DNA of 64,000 bases. Origin: Candidatus Gastranaerophilales bacterium (lineage in GTDB: Bacteria; Cyanobacteriota; Vampirovibrionia; Gastranaerophilales; Gastranaerophilaceae). The notes under the pieces are model-generated. The model was not told the DNA's origin. It did no database searches and was given only the letters and a program-made list of their open reading frames with translations. The position numbers and the translations under genes were made by a program. Positions 33,568-42,117 of this stretch are shown here, piece after piece. The stretch spans positions 62,001-126,000 of the forward strand of contig CALUPO010000001.1 of NCBI GenBank assembly GCA_944322675.1, in the 5' to 3' direction. How positions within the stretch are numbered: position 1 is the stretch's first letter; every line of letters starts with the position of its first letter.

Positions 33568-34213
33568 AAATATATTTAGTTCATTATTATCGACAGTAAC
33601 AGCAATAGGCTCATTAAGTATTATGGCATCTTGCATTTATGATGCTGGTAAAAATGCAAAAAATATGTCTAATGCTGATGTTTATAATTTAAATATGCAG
33701 TATCAGTTTAATAACCCTCTAAATGCCAATGTATTGATAAATAATTCCTATGCTCAAGGGATATATTCAAATATTAACCAACCTACTAATTTAGAAAATT
33801 TAGGTGCAAAACTTAAAGGTGGATTAAAAGGTGCGGTAGCTTCTTTATCTCAAAATTTTATTACCTTGTGTCTTGCTGCTTTAGGAGCAGTATGTAATCG
33901 TAATTATATTGGAAAATTATGTTTTATTGGGTCACTTGTTTCAATGTTTGGAAAAAATTTATTAAAAAAATCAAAATTGTCGAATAAAGAACTTGCAAGT
34001 ATGGGGTTAAATATTAATAACAATGTTCCTTATCAAAATATAAATAGTATGACTTTGACAAATGCTCCTAATAATTTACAAATTAATCCACTTATGCCTA
34101 TGGTTCAAACACCTGTTATGTATTATGGCAATAATCTTGTTAATCCGGCTTATCCATATTTACCAAATAACTCTCCTTATATTCCATATCAACAAACTAT
34201 GCGATTATACTAA
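33557..34213 (+). CDS. Orphan membrane protein paired with the HEAT-like protein
   Basis: I place the start at ATG 33557 because ATATGGAGG lies 7 bases before it; the upstream ATG at 33539 has none. The 218-residue protein has an N-terminal hydrophobic stretch (FSSLLSTVTAIGSLSIMASC), an Asn-rich segment, a second hydrophobic region near 105-140 (FITLCLAALGAVC), and a Pro/Tyr/Asn-rich C-terminus (NPAYPYLPNNSPYIPYQQ). No family is recognised. A palindromic repeat follows 11 bp after the stop. Confidence 0.6.
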   Translation: MANKNIFSSLLSTVTAIGSLSIMASCIYDAGKNAKNMSNADVYNLNMQYQFNNPLNANVLINNSYAQGIYSNINQPTNLENLGAKLKGGLKGAVASLSQNFITLCLAALGAVCNRNYIGKLCFIGSLVSMFGKNLLKKSKLSNKELASMGLNINNNVPYQNINSMTLTNAPNNLQINPLMPMVQTPVMYYGNNLVNPAYPYLPNNSPYIPYQQTMRLY

Positions 34214-34224
34214 TATTTATATTT

Positions 34225-34278
34225 GGAACTTATATACAAGTTTACACAAAGCTTTGTATAAACTTGTATATAAGTTCC
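34225..34278. repeat. Short palindromic repeat (terminal-inverted-repeat family)
   Basis: A near-perfect 54-bp palindrome: GGAACTTATATACAAGTTTA... meeting ...TAAACTTGTATATAAGTTCC around ACAAAGCTTTGT. It lies 11 bp after the stop of 33557-34213. It could fold into one long hairpin in either transcript. Confidence 0.8.
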
Positions 34279-34395
34279 AAAATAATTTATATTAAAAATA
34301 ATAAAATCAGAATATTTTTAAAAAATTCAAACTTTTGTATAATTCACATCCTCCATAAAATGTAGGATAATAAATTATGTTAGGGATATAAATTT

Positions 34396-34725
34396 ATGAT
34401 AAGTCACAAAATAAGGAAAAACTATATAATATCAATAATAAATGCATGTGAATTTGATGATGCATTTATTATTGAATTAAATAAATTATATTTAAAATAT
34501 AAAAATTATAAAAAAGTTCTGGATATAACCAACCTAACTAATATCGACTATAAATTTATATATTTTGCAAATAAAAATAAAATAAAGTTAATAAATAGAA
34601 GTTCAAGTAATTTTTTAAAACTTTTCCTAACACACTCTGACAAGTATGTTAAAATATACAATACGGAACATGATTTATTAACTAATAACATAATAGTCAA
34701 ACGGCGTTTAAAACTTTGCAGCTAG
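34396..34725 (+). CDS. Orphan small protein, possibly STAS-like
   Basis: The 109-residue, Lys/Ile/Asn-rich protein is not confidently recognised. The segment VLDITNLTNIDYKFIYFANK, then NKIKLINRSS has the strand-helix-strand rhythm of STAS-domain proteins, as in anti-sigma-factor antagonists, but no diagnostic residue is visible. AGGGAT lies upstream of the ATG. It is convergent with 34722-34955, overlapping its 3' end by 4 bp. Confidence 0.45.
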   Translation: MISHKIRKNYIISIINACEFDDAFIIELNKLYLKYKNYKKVLDITNLTNIDYKFIYFANKNKIKLINRSSSNFLKLFLTHSDKYVKIYNTEHDLLTNNIIVKRRLKLCS

Positions 34726-34955
34726 TCATCAAGAAGAAACTGAGGAATTTCGACATCAGGCTTTCCAAGTACACGCACCAATTCAAGAACAGAAGCCTTC
34801 ATCTGACAGGTTTGATTACTTGTATTAAAAAAATCACTATAAAAACATCCCTCACACACGCATCCACGCTTATAACATTCTAAAGCTGTATTCGTCCACC
34901 TTCTTACAGAGGTAGATTTTCCCATATCTCTACTTCTTGGCACTTTATCCTCCAA
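34722..34955 (-). CDS. Small Cys-rich protein
   Basis: The 77-residue protein contains SVRRWTNTALECYKRGCVCE followed by GCFYSDFF and TCQMKASVLELVRVLGKPD: five cysteines, of which CxCxxC plus a distant CQMK could hold a metal. From memory, similar short proteins with WT..A.ECY..GC.C..C occur in Cyanobacteria/Melainabacteria; I cannot confirm it here. The start is uncertain: a TTG at 34955, or an ATG at 34925, with GGAGG between them. Confidence 0.6.
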   Translation of the reverse strand: MEDKVPRSRDMGKSTSVRRWTNTALECYKRGCVCEGCFYSDFFNTSNQTCQMKASVLELVRVLGKPDVEIPQFLLDD

Positions 34956-35076
34956 AATCCCACATAAATATCTATCAAATTTTCAGGTTTATATCATCTT
35001 TACCTGTTAATTACAATTATATCTATTGACATGGCATTTACAAGAGAATTTGATTGAACCTTAACATTTCTAAACA

Positions 35077-35195
35077 AAACGTCAAAAATATTGTAAATAA
35101 ACATTTTTGACGTTTAAAAATCTCATTTTGCATGATACAACATGGTTTTAGAGATTTTTATCATGAAAAACCATGTTATACATGGTTTTTCATGA
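35077..35195. repeat. Three consecutive inverted repeats in a 587-bp gap
   Basis: (1) AAACGTCAAAAAT (35077-35089) with ATTTTTGACGTTT (35103-35115), perfect 13-bp arms. (2) AAAAATCTC (35116-35124) with GAGATTTTT (35151-35159). (3) TCATGAAAAACCATGT (35161-35176) with ACATGGTTTTTCATGA (35180-35195), perfect 16-bp arms around TAT. Part of stem 3 (ACATGGTTTT) also occurs in the loop of stem 2, so alternative folds are possible. This could be a structured RNA or a multi-part regulatory or replication site. Confidence 0.65.
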
Positions 35196-35257
35196 TTTTA
35201 AAATGCTAAATTTTCTTAATATTTCTTAAAACTTAACATTTTTTTACAAAAATAAAC

Positions 35258-35398
35258 TTATGACTTACCTTGCAAACTTAAAAGTAATATTCTTTTTTCT
35301 AAATTATGAATTAAAAACTTTGTATTAGTTCTTTCAAAAACATTTGTTACTTTATTTTTTAACTTTAATTCATTTTTTTTAATATCTTCTTCTGTCAT
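35258..35398 (-). CDS. 46-residue basic protein, unannotated small gene
   Basis: On the minus strand an ATG at 35398 preceded by AAAAGGGG (5 bases away) opens 46 codons: MTEEDIKKNELKLKNKVTNV... ending LLLSLQGKS. The frame is clean, the ribosome binding site good, and the composition helical and charged. No family is recognised. It lies between the zinc-protease-like gene and the three-hairpin region, which would be its 3' untranslated region. Confidence 0.5.
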   Translation of the reverse strand: MTEEDIKKNELKLKNKVTNVFERTNTKFLIHNLEKRILLLSLQGKS

Positions 35399-35425
35399 GT
35401 TTTCCCCTTTTAATATCTTAAGTTT

Positions 35426-35470
35426 ATAAAATCCTTCTTACATATATAAAGTATTTAAGAAAGATTTTAT
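35426..35470. repeat. Inverted repeat upstream of the 46-residue gene
   Basis: ATAAAATCCTTCTTA (35426-35440) faces TAAGAAAGATTTTAT (35456-35470) with one G/A difference. It is 28 bp upstream of the small gene and could be its operator, or part of the 3' end of 35543-36496. Confidence 0.4.
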
Positions 35471-35542
35471 TGATATATTTCAACATATTAATTTACAAAA
35501 ATTTACAAATTAATAATATGAAAAATTTGCTACATATTAAAA

Positions 35543-36496
35543 TTATTCATTCTTGCTAAAATAATTTAATTGAGATTTATACGCATCTTCTTCAAGTATA
35601 TTATCAAATTCTTTTATATTGTGCTGCTGTTGAGCATCCAAAAGTAAATTGGCACATTTTATTATTTTCCTTTTTTCTTCGGTTGAAACAGCCAATGATT
35701 GACCTATATCATTTATACCTTTACGGTCTAAATTATCCAAACATCCTTCGAAATGATTATAATAAGGCATAAATTTATTTATATATAGAGATATTTGATT
35801 TATAAAATTCTCTTCTTTTTTACCGGCTGCTATTCGTTCTTTATACGATTTAATATATTTTTCTGCTTGCTGACTTTCACTTTCTAAAAGATTCGGGGTG
35901 TTATTGAACAAATTTTCATAAAATTCTTTATTAAATTTTGAGTTATCCATTTCATAAGTTTGTTTCTCATTGCCATTTATAATTAAATTGAAATACGATT
36001 TTAATCCTAATTTTTTAACCATTAATATATTTTGTTTAAAATGAGTTAATTCATGAACCAATATTCCTTCAACACAATTTGCTTTAGGATTTTTTAAAAC
36101 ATTTTTAACATAAACAGGCAGATTTTTTTCTTCAGTTGAACCCAATTCTCCTTCAAGAGAAACTTCAGGGGATATGGTTAAAACACCTTGACTCCAGGAA
36201 TATTCTGCAGCTCTGGCATCGGGTTTTCTAAATTCTAATTTTGGCAAAATATTTAAACCGAGTTTGTCTTTTAGATTTAAATATGTTTTTACGATTGTTT
36301 GTTGTTTTAAAGATAAATTCTCATATCTTGTTCCCTGTAAAATACTGTTATATATTGCATTTGGATTTGTAGAACCAAAATACACAGTTTGTTTTGTTGG
36401 TTGTTTATTATTTAACATGTTTAATTTGTGATTTTTAAACTTATAATTTTTATTGGTATAAAATGTTTGTTTTTGCAAATTAATTGTATTATTCAT
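35543..36496 (-). CDS. Orphan zinc-protease-like protein with YFG motif
   Basis: The 317-residue protein has KQTVYFGSTNPN (YFG at 39-41) near its N-terminus, after a Lys/Asn-rich stretch, and a putative zinc-protease motif HELTH at 148-152 in CVEGILVHELTHFKQN. A third metal ligand is not certain, though Glu residues follow. There is no signal peptide. The combination of an N-terminal F-G motif and a catalytic-looking domain parallels 28628-30073. Confidence 0.6.
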   Translation of the reverse strand: MNNTINLQKQTFYTNKNYKFKNHKLNMLNNKQPTKQTVYFGSTNPNAIYNSILQGTRYENLSLKQQTIVKTYLNLKDKLGLNILPKLEFRKPDARAAEYSWSQGVLTISPEVSLEGELGSTEEKNLPVYVKNVLKNPKANCVEGILVHELTHFKQNILMVKKLGLKSYFNLIINGNEKQTYEMDNSKFNKEFYENLFNNTPNLLESESQQAEKYIKSYKERIAAGKKEENFINQISLYINKFMPYYNHFEGCLDNLDRKGINDIGQSLAVSTEEKRKIIKCANLLLDAQQQHNIKEFDNILEEDAYKSQLNYFSKNE

Positions 36497-36606
36497 AAAA
36501 ATTCTTCTTTTAAACTAATACAATTATAGTATATCAATCAAAAAATATAAGCAACATTTTTTTTAAGTGATATAATAAAAATATAAAGGATAAAAGTTAA
36601 GGACTT

Positions 36607-36816
36607 ATGGGAAGAATAGTTATAAATAAAGACAGATGTAAAGGTTGCGGTATATGCATTGAAGCTTGTCCAAAGGGACTTATCCAGATAAGCTCAGATT
36701 TAAATAAATATAATAACCATTATGCACAATATATTGATAATGATAATAAATGTGTGGGATGTCAAATTTGTGCAAAAAGCTGTCCGGATATTGCTATTTG
36801 TGAGGTATACAGGTAA
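36607..36816 (+). CDS. 2-oxoacid:ferredoxin oxidoreductase, ferredoxin (delta) subunit
   Basis: The 69-residue protein has two 4Fe-4S motifs, CKGCGICIEACP and CVGCQICAKSCP, the standard 2[4Fe-4S] ferredoxin pattern of KorD/VorD. It passes electrons from the thiamine active site to free ferredoxin. It is the first of four genes (delta-alpha-beta-gamma), with gaps of only 8-53 bp. AAGGA lies before the ATG and a TATAAT is at 36571-36576. Confidence 0.92.
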   Translation: MGRIVINKDRCKGCGICIEACPKGLIQISSDLNKYNNHYAQYIDNDNKCVGCQICAKSCPDIAICEVYR

Positions 36817-36824
36817 AACTTCAA

Positions 36825-37907
36825 ATGAATGATATAAAGGAAAAAATACTTTTAAAGGGTAATGTTGCTATTGCAAAAGCAGCAATAGAAGCTGGATGCG
36901 AGTGTTATTTCGGGTATCCTATCACTCCTCAAAGTGAAATAGGAGAATATTTAAGCAAAGCAATGATAGAAGAAAATCGTGTTTTTATTCCCGTAGAAAG
37001 TGAACTTGCAGCTATAAATATGGTAATTGGAGCAGGTTCTACCGGAACAAAAGCTATGACATCATCATCATCTTGCGGTATAGCATTAATGCAAGAAGCA
37101 ATATCGGCAATGTGCTGTCAGCAAATTCCAGGAGTTATTGTTTCTGTTATGCGTGGGGGGCCGGGTTTAGGAAATATTGCACCTTCACAGGGAGATTATA
37201 ACCAGGCTTGCTATGGCGGTGGCAATGGTGATTATAAAATCATTGTTTTATCCCCTTCAACTGTTCAGGAATCTATTGATTTAACATATTTGTCTTTTCA
37301 TCTTGCATTTAAGTATAGATGCCCTGTTATGTTACTTGCAGATGGCATTTTAGGACAAATGATGGAACCTTGTGAAATAGGTAACTATCCTTACAAAAAT
37401 TATAATTATGATATTGAATCGTGGGCCTTAGATGGTGCAAAAAATCGTAAAGCACGCAATCTTATCTCACTTCATATGGATTTAGGCGAGTTAGAAAAAC
37501 TCAATTACGAATTAAACAAAAAAAATATTGAAATTGAAAAAAATGAAATAAGATATGATAAGTACTTAACTGATGATGCAAGCATAATAATTACAGCCTT
37601 TGGAACAGTTGCACGTGTTGCAAAAGCCGCTATTAAACAAGCACGTGAAATGGGTATTAAAGCTGGATTATTTAGACCAATTACTTTAAGTCCGTTTCCT
37701 TCAAATGAACTATATAATACAATAAATGAAAACACAAAGGTTGTTCTTGACATTGAGATGAATTTAGGTCAAATGTTAAAAGATGTAAGAAGTAGTGTTT
37801 TTGGTAAGTGCGATGTGAAATTTACAGGCAAACCAGGCGGTGGTATCATAAATAGTGATGAGATTTTACAAAAAATTATTGATTTAAATAATAATATAGA
37901 AAGTTAA
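36825..37907 (+). CDS. korA: 2-oxoacid:ferredoxin oxidoreductase, alpha subunit
   Basis: The 360-residue subunit has the GYPITPQSEIGEYLSKAM segment near 30-47 and SELAAINMVIGAGSTGTKAM, both typical of KorA/VorB alpha subunits, then a pyrimidine-binding fold. It acts with the beta subunit to decarboxylate a 2-oxoacid (2-oxoglutarate or 2-oxoisovalerate) to the acyl-CoA, reducing ferredoxin. The exact substrate cannot be read from sequence. The gamma domain is a separate gene here, not fused. Confidence 0.9.
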   Translation: MNDIKEKILLKGNVAIAKAAIEAGCECYFGYPITPQSEIGEYLSKAMIEENRVFIPVESELAAINMVIGAGSTGTKAMTSSSSCGIALMQEAISAMCCQQIPGVIVSVMRGGPGLGNIAPSQGDYNQACYGGGNGDYKIIVLSPSTVQESIDLTYLSFHLAFKYRCPVMLLADGILGQMMEPCEIGNYPYKNYNYDIESWALDGAKNRKARNLISLHMDLGELEKLNYELNKKNIEIEKNEIRYDKYLTDDASIIITAFGTVARVAKAAIKQAREMGIKAGLFRPITLSPFPSNELYNTINENTKVVLDIEMNLGQMLKDVRSSVFGKCDVKFTGKPGGGIINSDEILQKIIDLNNNIES

Positions 37908-37918
37908 AGTGAATTATA

Positions 37919-38680
37919 ATGGAAAAACTTGTTTATAAAGAACCAAAATGTTTAGTTGAAAATTTTAAATATACCTTTTGCCCCGGATGTGGTCATGGAT
38001 ATGTTCTTGCTATCATTGCAGGGTTAATAGATGAGTTTAACCTTCAAGGCGACACAATAGCAGTTTCATCGGTTGGTTGTTCGATATTCCTTGAAAAATT
38101 TTTTGAACTTGATGTAGTTGGGGCTTCACATGGTAGATCTCCTTGTGTTGCAACCGGTGTAAAGCGTTCAAAACCTCAGAAATTTGTATTTACATATCAA
38201 GGAGATGGCGATGCTTTAACAATAGGTTTCAATGAAACGTGTCACACCGCATTACGCGGGGAAAATATAACTACAATTTGTATAAATAATACAAATTTTG
38301 GTATGACAGGAGGACAGGCAAGTGCTACAAGCTTACCAAATCAAAAAACAAAAACCACGCCATTTGGACGTGATATTAAAAAATACGGATATCCCATAAA
38401 AGCAGCGGAAATTATTGCTAAATGTGAAGGTGCAGCCTTTGTTGCACGTTGTGCTGTGGGCAGTCCAAAATTATATGACGAAACAAAAAAGATTATTAGA
38501 AAGGCTTTTTATAATCAAATTAATAAAATTGGATATTCATTTATTGAAGTTTTATGTTCTTGCCCGACTAATTGGCAAATGACACCGGTTGAAGCTAATA
38601 ATCATATAATAAATGATGTGGCAAAATATTATAAACTTGGAATATTTAAGGATGTATTAGAAGAAAATAAGAGTATATAA
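37919..38680 (+). CDS. korB: 2-oxoacid:ferredoxin oxidoreductase, beta subunit (TPP-binding)
   Basis: The 253-residue subunit has CPGCGHG near 22-28 and the thiamine-diphosphate motif YQGDGDALTIG followed by ICINNTNFGMTGGQ, with EVLCSCPTNW near the C-terminus. The conserved Cys residues suggest the 4Fe-4S cluster typical of these beta subunits. It follows korA by 11 bp. Confidence 0.93.
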   Translation: MEKLVYKEPKCLVENFKYTFCPGCGHGYVLAIIAGLIDEFNLQGDTIAVSSVGCSIFLEKFFELDVVGASHGRSPCVATGVKRSKPQKFVFTYQGDGDALTIGFNETCHTALRGENITTICINNTNFGMTGGQASATSLPNQKTKTTPFGRDIKKYGYPIKAAEIIAKCEGAAFVARCAVGSPKLYDETKKIIRKAFYNQINKIGYSFIEVLCSCPTNWQMTPVEANNHIINDVAKYYKLGIFKDVLEENKSI

Positions 38681-38733
38681 ATTAGAAAATAAGCAAAAAG
38701 CTTTTATATAAAAGGAAAGGTTTTAACAAAAAA

Positions 38734-39297
38734 ATGGAAAAAAGTATTATAATTGCAGGATATGGTGGGCAAGGTGTGTTATTTGCAGGGAAGCTTTTAA
38801 GTTATGCTGCTATTATTGAAAATTTCAATACCACATGGATACCTTCGTATGGTGCTGAAATGAGAGGTGGAAATGCAAATTGTTCAGTGAAACTTGGTGA
38901 TGATGAAATAGGCTCTCCAATAATTAATAAACCTGATATTTTGATAACTTTAAATACACAATCATTTTATCACTTTGAAAAAAATGTAAAATCCGGTGGC
39001 ACAATCTTTCTATGTGGGGATGAAGATGAAATTGTTAAAAGTCGTGATGACATAAATTATGTTTTTATTTCTTTGAAAAAAATAACAAAAAATATTAAAC
39101 AGCTATCTTTTTTAAATATTGTTGCATTAAGTGCTATGATTCGAAAAACAGGCATGTTAAAAATTGAATCATTAATTCTTGCTTTAAATAAATTAATTCC
39201 AAAAGATAAACTTAATATTTTAACATCAAATATTGAAGCAATAAAATTAAGTGCTCAAATTGTTTTTGATAATAAAAATTCAAAAGTGCTTGTATAA
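38734..39297 (+). CDS. korC: 2-oxoacid:ferredoxin oxidoreductase, gamma subunit
   Basis: The 187-residue subunit begins IIIAGYGGQGVLFAGKLLSY and has PSYGAEMRGGNANCSVKLGD, the hallmarks of the gamma domain that binds CoA. AAAGGAAAGG precedes the ATG. It completes the delta-alpha-beta-gamma set and ends 30 bp before the convergent response regulator gene. Confidence 0.93.
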   Translation: MEKSIIIAGYGGQGVLFAGKLLSYAAIIENFNTTWIPSYGAEMRGGNANCSVKLGDDEIGSPIINKPDILITLNTQSFYHFEKNVKSGGTIFLCGDEDEIVKSRDDINYVFISLKKITKNIKQLSFLNIVALSAMIRKTGMLKIESLILALNKLIPKDKLNILTSNIEAIKLSAQIVFDNKNSKVLV

Positions 39298-39327
39298 AAA
39301 TAAATCAAAGAGAGATAATAAATTAAA

Positions 39328-40026
39328 TTAGATAAGTCCTTGACGTATAGCTTTGACAGCAGCTTGCACTCTATCTTCAACGCATAATTTTTGAAGTATA
39401 GAACAAACATGTGCTTTTGCAGTGTGAACACTTACTATTAATTCATTTGCTATTTCAGTATTGCTTTTACCTTCAACTAAAAGTTTCAAAACTTCCTGCT
39501 CACGTTCGGTTAAAAGAACTTTTGCATTATCATTCTGAGCATTTTGTGAATTTAGTGTGTTATGAGACAATAAAGAGGCATTATCAGGTTTTGGAAAAGC
39601 TTTCAGGGCAAGATCTGAAACCTGAGGTGAAATATAACAGGCACCTTGTGCTACATTACGTATAGCTTCAGCAAGTGCATTTGGAGTGATATCCTTTAAA
39701 CAATATCCCTTTGCACCAAGACCCAATGCAGCTGTAACTTCTTCTTCACGTTCATGTGAAGTTAAAACAATAACATTACAAGTCGGAAGTTTTTGCTTAA
39801 TCTTTTGTAAAGTTTCAAGACCATTCATCTTTGGCAAACCTAAATCCATAAGAACAACATCAGGTTTTAATTCAAATACTTTTTCAAGACCTTCTTCACC
39901 ACTTGCTGCTTCACCTATAACCTGAATATTTTCAAAATCATTTAAAGAAGAACGCAATCCAACACGGGTAAGTTTATAATCCTCAACTATAATAACTTTA
40001 ATAATACTTTGCACATTTGATTCCAT
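39328..40026 (-). CDS. NarL/FixJ-type response regulator, paralogue 2
   Basis: The 232-residue protein has phosphoacceptor Asp61 (DVVLMDLGLPKMNG), LTSHEREE, CLKDIT and a C-terminal LuxR-type HTH. It is a close paralogue of 14017-14709, with an identical stretch across the recognition helix (TEIANELIVSVHTAKAHVCS). The linker between the domains differs (NTLNSQNAQND). No histidine kinase is near. An AAGGAGC ribosome binding site lies before the ATG. It could compete for the same operators. Confidence 0.92.
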   Translation of the reverse strand: MESNVQSIIKVIIVEDYKLTRVGLRSSLNDFENIQVIGEAASGEEGLEKVFELKPDVVLMDLGLPKMNGLETLQKIKQKLPTCNVIVLTSHEREEEVTAALGLGAKGYCLKDITPNALAEAIRNVAQGACYISPQVSDLALKAFPKPDNASLLSHNTLNSQNAQNDNAKVLLTEREQEVLKLLVEGKSNTEIANELIVSVHTAKAHVCSILQKLCVEDRVQAAVKAIRQGLI

Positions 40027-40229
40027 TTTACAGCTCCTTAATATAAAGCATTAAAATATATATTATGCAATTGTTGCGGTAAATATATACAAAAATAAAT
40101 TTATTAAACTTTTTTTATTATATATATATTATTTTAAATAATTCTTATATATATTCTCCAGTTGGGTAATATTTTATGTAGTAGTTTGTAATATTTAAAA
40201 AATCATTTATAAGATGGAACTTGTATTAT

Positions 40230-40258
40230 TTTACAAAAGACAATATTTTAGCTATACT
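40230..40258 (+). promoter_or_regulatory. Promoter giving a leaderless lepA transcript
   Basis: TTTACA (40230-40235), exactly 17 bases, TATACT (40253-40258). The lepA ATG at 40265 starts 6 bases after the -10 box, so the expected +1 falls on or beside the A of ATG. No ribosome binding site is present. Confidence 0.6.
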
Positions 40259-40264
40259 TTAATT

Positions 40265-42070
40265 ATGAAAAAAATAAATAATATAAGAAATTTTAGCATT
40301 ATTGCACATATTGACCATGGAAAATCAACTCTTGCTGATAGACTGCTTGAAGCAACTGAAACAATATCTCAAAGAGATATGCAAGACCAGCTTATGGACA
40401 CAATGGATATAGAACGTGAAAGAGGTATTACAATAAAACTTAATACCGCACGCATGAAATATAAAGCTAAAGACGGAAATGAATATATATTAAATCTAAT
40501 TGACACACCGGGACATGTTGATTTTTCATATGAAGTATCACGTTCTCTTGCTGCTTGCGAGGGGGCTTTACTTATTGTTGATGCTACGCAGGGTGTTGAG
40601 GCTCAAACACTTGCAAATGTTTATTTAGCTATGGAACAAAATCTTGAAATAATTCCTGTCATAAATAAAATTGACCTGCCATCGGCTGATGTTGAGCGGG
40701 TTAAAGCAGAAATTGAAGAAGTTCTTGGTATTGATGCTGATATTGCAATACCGGTTAGTGCAAAAGAAGGAACAAACATTGATCAAGTTCTTGAAGCTAT
40801 CATTAAATATGTTCCTCCACCTCATGACACATCAAATCAACCTTTACGTGCACTTGTTTTTGATAGTGCTTATGATAAGTATTTAGGTACAATTTGTTTT
40901 TTTAAAGTTGTTGACGGGTGTGTTAAAGTAGGTGACTCTATAAAATTTATGGCAAATAATAAAATATATGAAGTTACCGAAGTTGGCTATTTAAACCCGA
41001 AAAGAATTCCTCAAAATGAACTTAAAACAGGTGAAGTTGGCTATTTAGCCGCTTCAATAAAAGATATAACAAGATTTGTTGGTGACACTATAACTTTAAG
41101 TGAAAATGGAGCAAAAGAACCCCTTGAAGGTTATAAAGAAGCTTTGCCCATGGTTTTTTCAGGAGTGTACCCGGTTGATAATGATGACTATCATGATTTA
41201 AAAGATGCTTTGGAAAAACTTAAGCTAAATGACTCATCAATAACATTTGAACCGGAAACTTCTCAGGCTTTAGGGTTTGGATTTCGTTGCGGCTTTCTTG
41301 GAATGCTTCATATGGAAATAGCACAGGAAAGGCTTGAACGTGAGTATGACTTATCAATTGTGACAACTGCTCCTTCTGTTGTTTATAAAGTATACAAAAC
41401 AAATGGTGAAATGGTTGAAATTGATAACCCTGCAAATTTACCCGAGCCACAATTCCGTGATTATATTGAAGAACCATATGTTAAGGTAAATATTTTTACA
41501 CCCAATGATTATGTGGGCACATTAATGGATCTTGCACAGGGAAAACGCGGTATTTTTATTAATATGCATTATATTGATACAATACGTGTTAATTTGGAGT
41601 ATGAAATTCCTTTAAGCGAGGTTATTACTGATTTTTATGATCAATTAAAATCAAGATCTAAAGGATATGCAAGTTTAGATTATGATTTTTCAGAATACAA
41701 ACGTTCTGACCTTGTGAAAATAGATATTTTACTTGCAGGTGAATCTGTTGATGCACTTTCTTGTATTGTTCATAAAGATAATGCTTATCATGTTGGTCAA
41801 AAGCTTACCGCTAAACTTCGAGATATTATACCACGACAAATGTTTGAAGTACCTATTCAAGCTGCAGTCGGCGGAAGGGTACTTGCCCGAACAAATATTA
41901 AAGCGATGAGAAAAAATGTACTTGATAAATGCTATGGCGGTGATATAACACGAAAACGTAAACTTCTTGAAAAACAAAAAAAAGGTAAAAAACGTATGAA
42001 AGCAGTCGGTCGTGTTGAAGTCCCGCAGGAAGCATTTATGGCCGTTTTAAGTCTTAATGAAGAAACTTAA
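40265..42070 (+). CDS. lepA: Elongation factor 4 (LepA) GTPase
   Basis: I place the start at 40265 ([20 protein letters not shown]), because this matches the usual LepA N-terminus and the 17 codons upstream overlap a promoter. The 601-residue protein has G1 AHIDHGKS (14-21), DTPGH, NKID, domain II, and the LepA-specific C-terminal domain ending in [19 protein letters not shown]. LepA binds ribosomes and helps translation under stress. It is the clearest leaderless candidate in the window. Confidence 0.96.
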   Translation: MKKINNIRNFSIIAHIDHGKSTLADRLLEATETISQRDMQDQLMDTMDIERERGITIKLNTARMKYKAKDGNEYILNLIDTPGHVDFSYEVSRSLAACEGALLIVDATQGVEAQTLANVYLAMEQNLEIIPVINKIDLPSADVERVKAEIEEVLGIDADIAIPVSAKEGTNIDQVLEAIIKYVPPPHDTSNQPLRALVFDSAYDKYLGTICFFKVVDGCVKVGDSIKFMANNKIYEVTEVGYLNPKRIPQNELKTGEVGYLAASIKDITRFVGDTITLSENGAKEPLEGYKEALPMVFSGVYPVDNDDYHDLKDALEKLKLNDSSITFEPETSQALGFGFRCGFLGMLHMEIAQERLEREYDLSIVTTAPSVVYKVYKTNGEMVEIDNPANLPEPQFRDYIEEPYVKVNIFTPNDYVGTLMDLAQGKRGIFINMHYIDTIRVNLEYEIPLSEVITDFYDQLKSRSKGYASLDYDFSEYKRSDLVKIDILLAGESVDALSCIVHKDNAYHVGQKLTAKLRDIIPRQMFEVPIQAAVGGRVLARTNIKAMRKNVLDKCYGGDITRKRKLLEKQKKGKKRMKAVGRVEVPQEAFMAVLSLNEET

Positions 42071-42117
42071 CTTAATACACAAAATTAAAATATAAATCTA
42101 AAATTAAATTAAAATTT

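Noticed and set aside
40214-40264. N-terminal extension of LepA (Met at 40214)
   Set aside because: It covers the -35/-10 elements and does not resemble LepA; the normal N-terminus starts at 40265.
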